A stretch of DNA of 8,425 nucleotides from contig JAUMXJ010000030.1 of the NCBI GenBank assembly GCA_030529205.1, positions 814-9,238 of the forward strand. The letters are read 5' to 3'. This DNA is from Bacillota bacterium. GTDB lineage: Bacteria; Bacillota; Clostridia; Peptostreptococcales; Acidaminobacteraceae. This document shows, in pieces, positions 6,650-8,425 of this stretch; the first letter of the stretch is position 1; each line of letters begins with the position of its first letter. Below the pieces are notes generated by a model. It was not told the DNA's origin. It did not search any database and saw nothing but the letters and a program-made list of their open reading frames with translations. A program made the position numbers and the translations under genes.

Positions 6650-7516
6650 TTACAGCTCCAACAAACAGCCGTCAAATGCACAAAATGCGCCCGGAAAGAC
6701 CACCTTGGCTTCATTCTCTATCTCATCAAGCTCCGTATCCGTACGCGTATCCAAATGATGAAACAAGGCGAGTTTAGAAACATTTCCCTGCTGTGCGAGC
6801 GCTACCGCCTGTTCCCAGCTGCAATGTCCCCACGCTCTCTTGTCAATTCCGTCAAAAGTTCCGTTCATTTCATTGTCATCAAAAAACGCATCGATTACCA
6901 ACAAATCCGCACCTTCGATAAATCGAAGGAACTCCTCTCTCTTCCGCCCTGTAAAATCCATCGTATCCGTCGCATACACGAAAATCACGTTTTTGTTCGA
7001 CTGAGGATTGTGCAAAGTCAATCTATACGAAAAACAACCGTTCGGGTGTACCAACTCGAACACATCCACATCAAGTCGCTCCGACAGGGACAAATGTGCG
7101 GAACCGCCCAGCTGATGAATACGAATATTCGCCCTGTATGTGTCGAAATTGAACGGCATAAACGGTGCTCTCAGATATTGGCGCAGAGCATCCTCCAGAC
7201 TGTCCAACCCGTCCGGTTTGGGACCGTAGATATCCACGACCGCTTTCTTGTCAAAGAACGGACGAAAGAACGGAAATCCGATCATATGATCGTAATGAAG
7301 ATGGGATAGAAACAAGTGAAACACATTGCCGGACACATCTTTTAGAATATCGGTTTCAGACTGCGTTTTCTTCACGGACAGTCCGCTTCCGGCATCAAAG
7401 TAAAGAATCTTTCCGTCCGCCTCTACCATGACACAGCTGGTATTGCCTCCATATTTCACGGTATCCTTTCCCGGAACCGGCATGGTACCGCGTGTCCCCT
7501 TGAATAAAACCTTCAC
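6650..7516 (-). CDS. Metallo-beta-lactamase-fold hydrolase (COG1235-like), possible phosphodiesterase
   Basis: This 288-residue soluble protein is complete and has no signal peptide, so it acts in the cytoplasm. The N-terminus matches a PhnP/RNase Z-like branch of the metallo-beta-lactamase fold: FKGTRGTMPVPG (5-16), KYGGNTSC (21-28) and YFDAGSGL (39-46). Metal ligands are present: the H72-x-H74-x-D76-H77 motif (SHLHYDHMIGFP), H157 (VHPNG), D184 (YATDT) and a C-terminal His of the pair H253-H254 (LFHHLD). The segment WGHCSWEQAVALA (229-241) is a familiar landmark of this subfamily. Members hydrolyse phosphodiesters, including cyclic phosphates, but the substrate here is not known from sequence. 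It sits 17 bases before the adenylate cyclase gene, so cAMP breakdown is a reasonable guess; RNA processing or another phosphodiesterase role is also possible. The start is GTG at 7516 with GGAGG six bases upstream. An in-frame ATG 11 codons later would cut into the first strand and is unlikely. Confidence 0.9.
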   Translation of the reverse strand: MKVLFKGTRGTMPVPGKDTVKYGGNTSCVMVEADGKILYFDAGSGLSVKKTQSETDILKDVSGNVFHLFLSHLHYDHMIGFPFFRPFFDKKAVVDIYGPKPDGLDSLEDALRQYLRAPFMPFNFDTYRANIRIHQLGGSAHLSLSERLDVDVFELVHPNGCFSYRLTLHNPQSNKNVIFVYATDTMDFTGRKREEFLRFIEGADLLVIDAFFDDNEMNGTFDGIDKRAWGHCSWEQAVALAQQGNVSKLALFHHLDTRTDTELDEIENEAKVVFPGAFCAFDGCLLEL

Positions 7517-7522
7517 AGTGCG

Positions 7523-7527
7523 CCTCC
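7523..7527 (-). promoter_or_regulatory. Ribosome binding site deciding the GTG start of the hydrolase
   Basis: GGAGG on the minus strand lies six bases upstream of GTG at 7516, in the 15-base gap after the NHL/stalk gene. It selects GTG over the later in-frame ATG at residue 12. Confidence 0.8.
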
Positions 7528-7531
7528 GTTT

Positions 7532-8425
7532 CTAGTAGGTACTGATGATAACCGCGCGGTACTCCCCGTTCCATTCCACTTTAAGCCCCAATTTTTCCAT
7601 CATCTGTCTCAAAGGAACAAATGTCCTTCCGGAACGCAGGACGAGACCTTCTTTCAGTTTAAATTGCTTGTCACCGTACTTACAGAGCACTGCACTCTCC
7701 GAAGATATCCACTCCACTTCTCCGCCTATACTCTCAACCAACAAACGAACCGGAACATAGGTGGAACTTTTGATAATAATCGGGGATACATCCTGCGGCA
7801 CGACTCTCGTTCCGTCGACATATATGTGTACGGTACTGAGATCTTCACACTTCTGAAGATCGACCACGGGAGTCAGTTTGCTTACCTGATCCAAAGTCAC
7901 GATTCGGCTGTTGTGCGTATCCGTCACATAGAGTTTATTGTTCACGACGAAGACGGACCTCGGAGAATCGAGGAGGAATCGCTTGGTCTTTTCATCCCGG
8001 AATCCGATTTTTCCGCCAAGTACGGTCTCCACTTTCCTGATCTTGTTCTTCGTCTCCGATATTTTTCGAATCGCGTGATTTCCCGAGTCCACTACATAGA
8101 TGTCATCCTTGTAAGAAAAAACGTCGGTCGGTCGGGAGAATTTCGCAACTTCCACTCTGCCGTTCACATACCCCTTTTCTCCTCCGATTGTTCGCACCAA
8201 CTTGTCGTATTGCAGGACGTATATTTTATGGTCCTCCATGGAACAAACATACAGCTCCTTTCCGACCATGTGAATGCCGCTCGGTTTATTGATTTTGAAA
8301 CCTACGGTGTGCACGGCTCCGTCCGTCGTAATTTTTCTGATCGAGTTGTTCTCGGTATCCGACACATAGATGGTGTCATTGTAGACGGTAACTCCGGAAG
8401 GATAACTGAATCTCGCGATCTGCTT
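7532..8425 (-). CDS. NHL-repeat protein with C-terminal stalk (copper amine oxidase N-like) domain, partial (N-terminus outside window)
   Basis: The frame runs in from the right edge and ends at TAG (7532-7534), giving 297 visible residues. Residues 1-180 hold about four NHL-type beta-propeller blades, seen as repeats of P(S/T/R)-(G/D/S)-(I/V) followed by LYV(T/C) or IYV(S/V)D and a polar turn: FSYPSGVTVYNDTIYVSDTE, INKPSGIHMVGKELYVCSME, FSRPTDVFSYKDDIYVVDSG and LDSPRSVFVVNNKLYVTDTH. Residues about 198-297 form a stalk domain, with IYVDGTRVV, STYVPVRLLVESIGGEVEW and RTFVPLRQMMEKLGLKVEW. This domain is common on exported proteins of Clostridia, so the protein is probably secreted or surface-bound, though its signal peptide is not in view. 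NHL propellers usually bind other proteins or ligands. It is the most upstream visible gene of the cyclase operon. A GTG at 8365 is not the start, because the frame and the first blade continue upstream of it. Confidence 0.88.
   Translation of the reverse strand, partial: KQIARFSYPSGVTVYNDTIYVSDTENNSIRKITTDGAVHTVGFKINKPSGIHMVGKELYVCSMEDHKIYVLQYDKLVRTIGGEKGYVNGRVEVAKFSRPTDVFSYKDDIYVVDSGNHAIRKISETKNKIRKVETVLGGKIGFRDEKTKRFLLDSPRSVFVVNNKLYVTDTHNSRIVTLDQVSKLTPVVDLQKCEDLSTVHIYVDGTRVVPQDVSPIIIKSSTYVPVRLLVESIGGEVEWISSESAVLCKYGDKQFKLKEGLVLRSGRTFVPLRQMMEKLGLKVEWNGEYRAVIISTY

Noticed and set aside
6755..7309. 184-codon open frame on the plus strand, opposite the hydrolase gene
   Set aside because: It is fully antisense to a well-supported gene, has no recognisable domain and no good ribosome binding site, and its composition is rich in Arg, Ser and His, as expected of a shadow frame.
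8363..8365. GTG at 8365 as the start of the NHL/stalk gene
   Set aside because: The same frame stays open to the window edge, and the upstream residues complete an NHL blade (FSYPSGVTVYNDTIYV). No ribosome binding site precedes the GTG.

Overview
The window looks like bacterial chromosome from a Firmicute, most likely a clostridial-type anaerobe. This is inferred from strong GGAGG ribosome binding sites close to most starts, GTG and TTG starts, a lipoprotein signal typical of Gram-positive solute-binding proteins, and a C-terminal 'stalk' (copper amine oxidase N-terminal-like) domain, which is common in Clostridia. A spirochaete is a weaker alternative. No rRNA, tRNA, insertion sequence, phage gene or CRISPR array is visible. 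Base composition looks even across the window by eye, so nothing suggests recent transfer.

Layout: seven protein genes, two of them cut by the window edges. At the left, two minus-strand genes form one unit: a solute-binding lipoprotein (687-2141) followed 27 bases later by a membrane-anchored protein with an extracytoplasmic sensor-like region (1-659, its C-terminal part lying outside the window). A 120-base divergent intergenic region (2142-2261) separates these from mgtE (2262-3611, plus strand), encoding a complete MgtE magnesium channel. mgtE converges on the remaining genes at a strong hairpin (3681-3716) that probably terminates transcription from both sides.

From the right edge to 3738, four minus-strand genes are packed with gaps of 15, 17 and 3 bases and must be one operon. 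In transcription order they are: an NHL-repeat/stalk-domain protein (partial), a metallo-beta-lactamase-fold hydrolase, a CHASE2 class III adenylate cyclase, and an exported FecR-domain protein with a long acidic linker. The cyclase keeps all catalytic residues and carries Thr at the adenine-recognition position, as class IIIb enzymes do.

The most interesting reading is that this operon is a self-contained extracytoplasmic-sensing cAMP module. Two partners (FecR and NHL/stalk proteins) would act on the outside, a CHASE2 transmembrane cyclase would make cAMP, and the neighbouring hydrolase could in principle break it down. That functional link is inference from gene order. The left-hand lipoprotein plus sensor pair may be a second, separate ligand-sensing unit. 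No stretch longer than about 130 bases lacks a gene.
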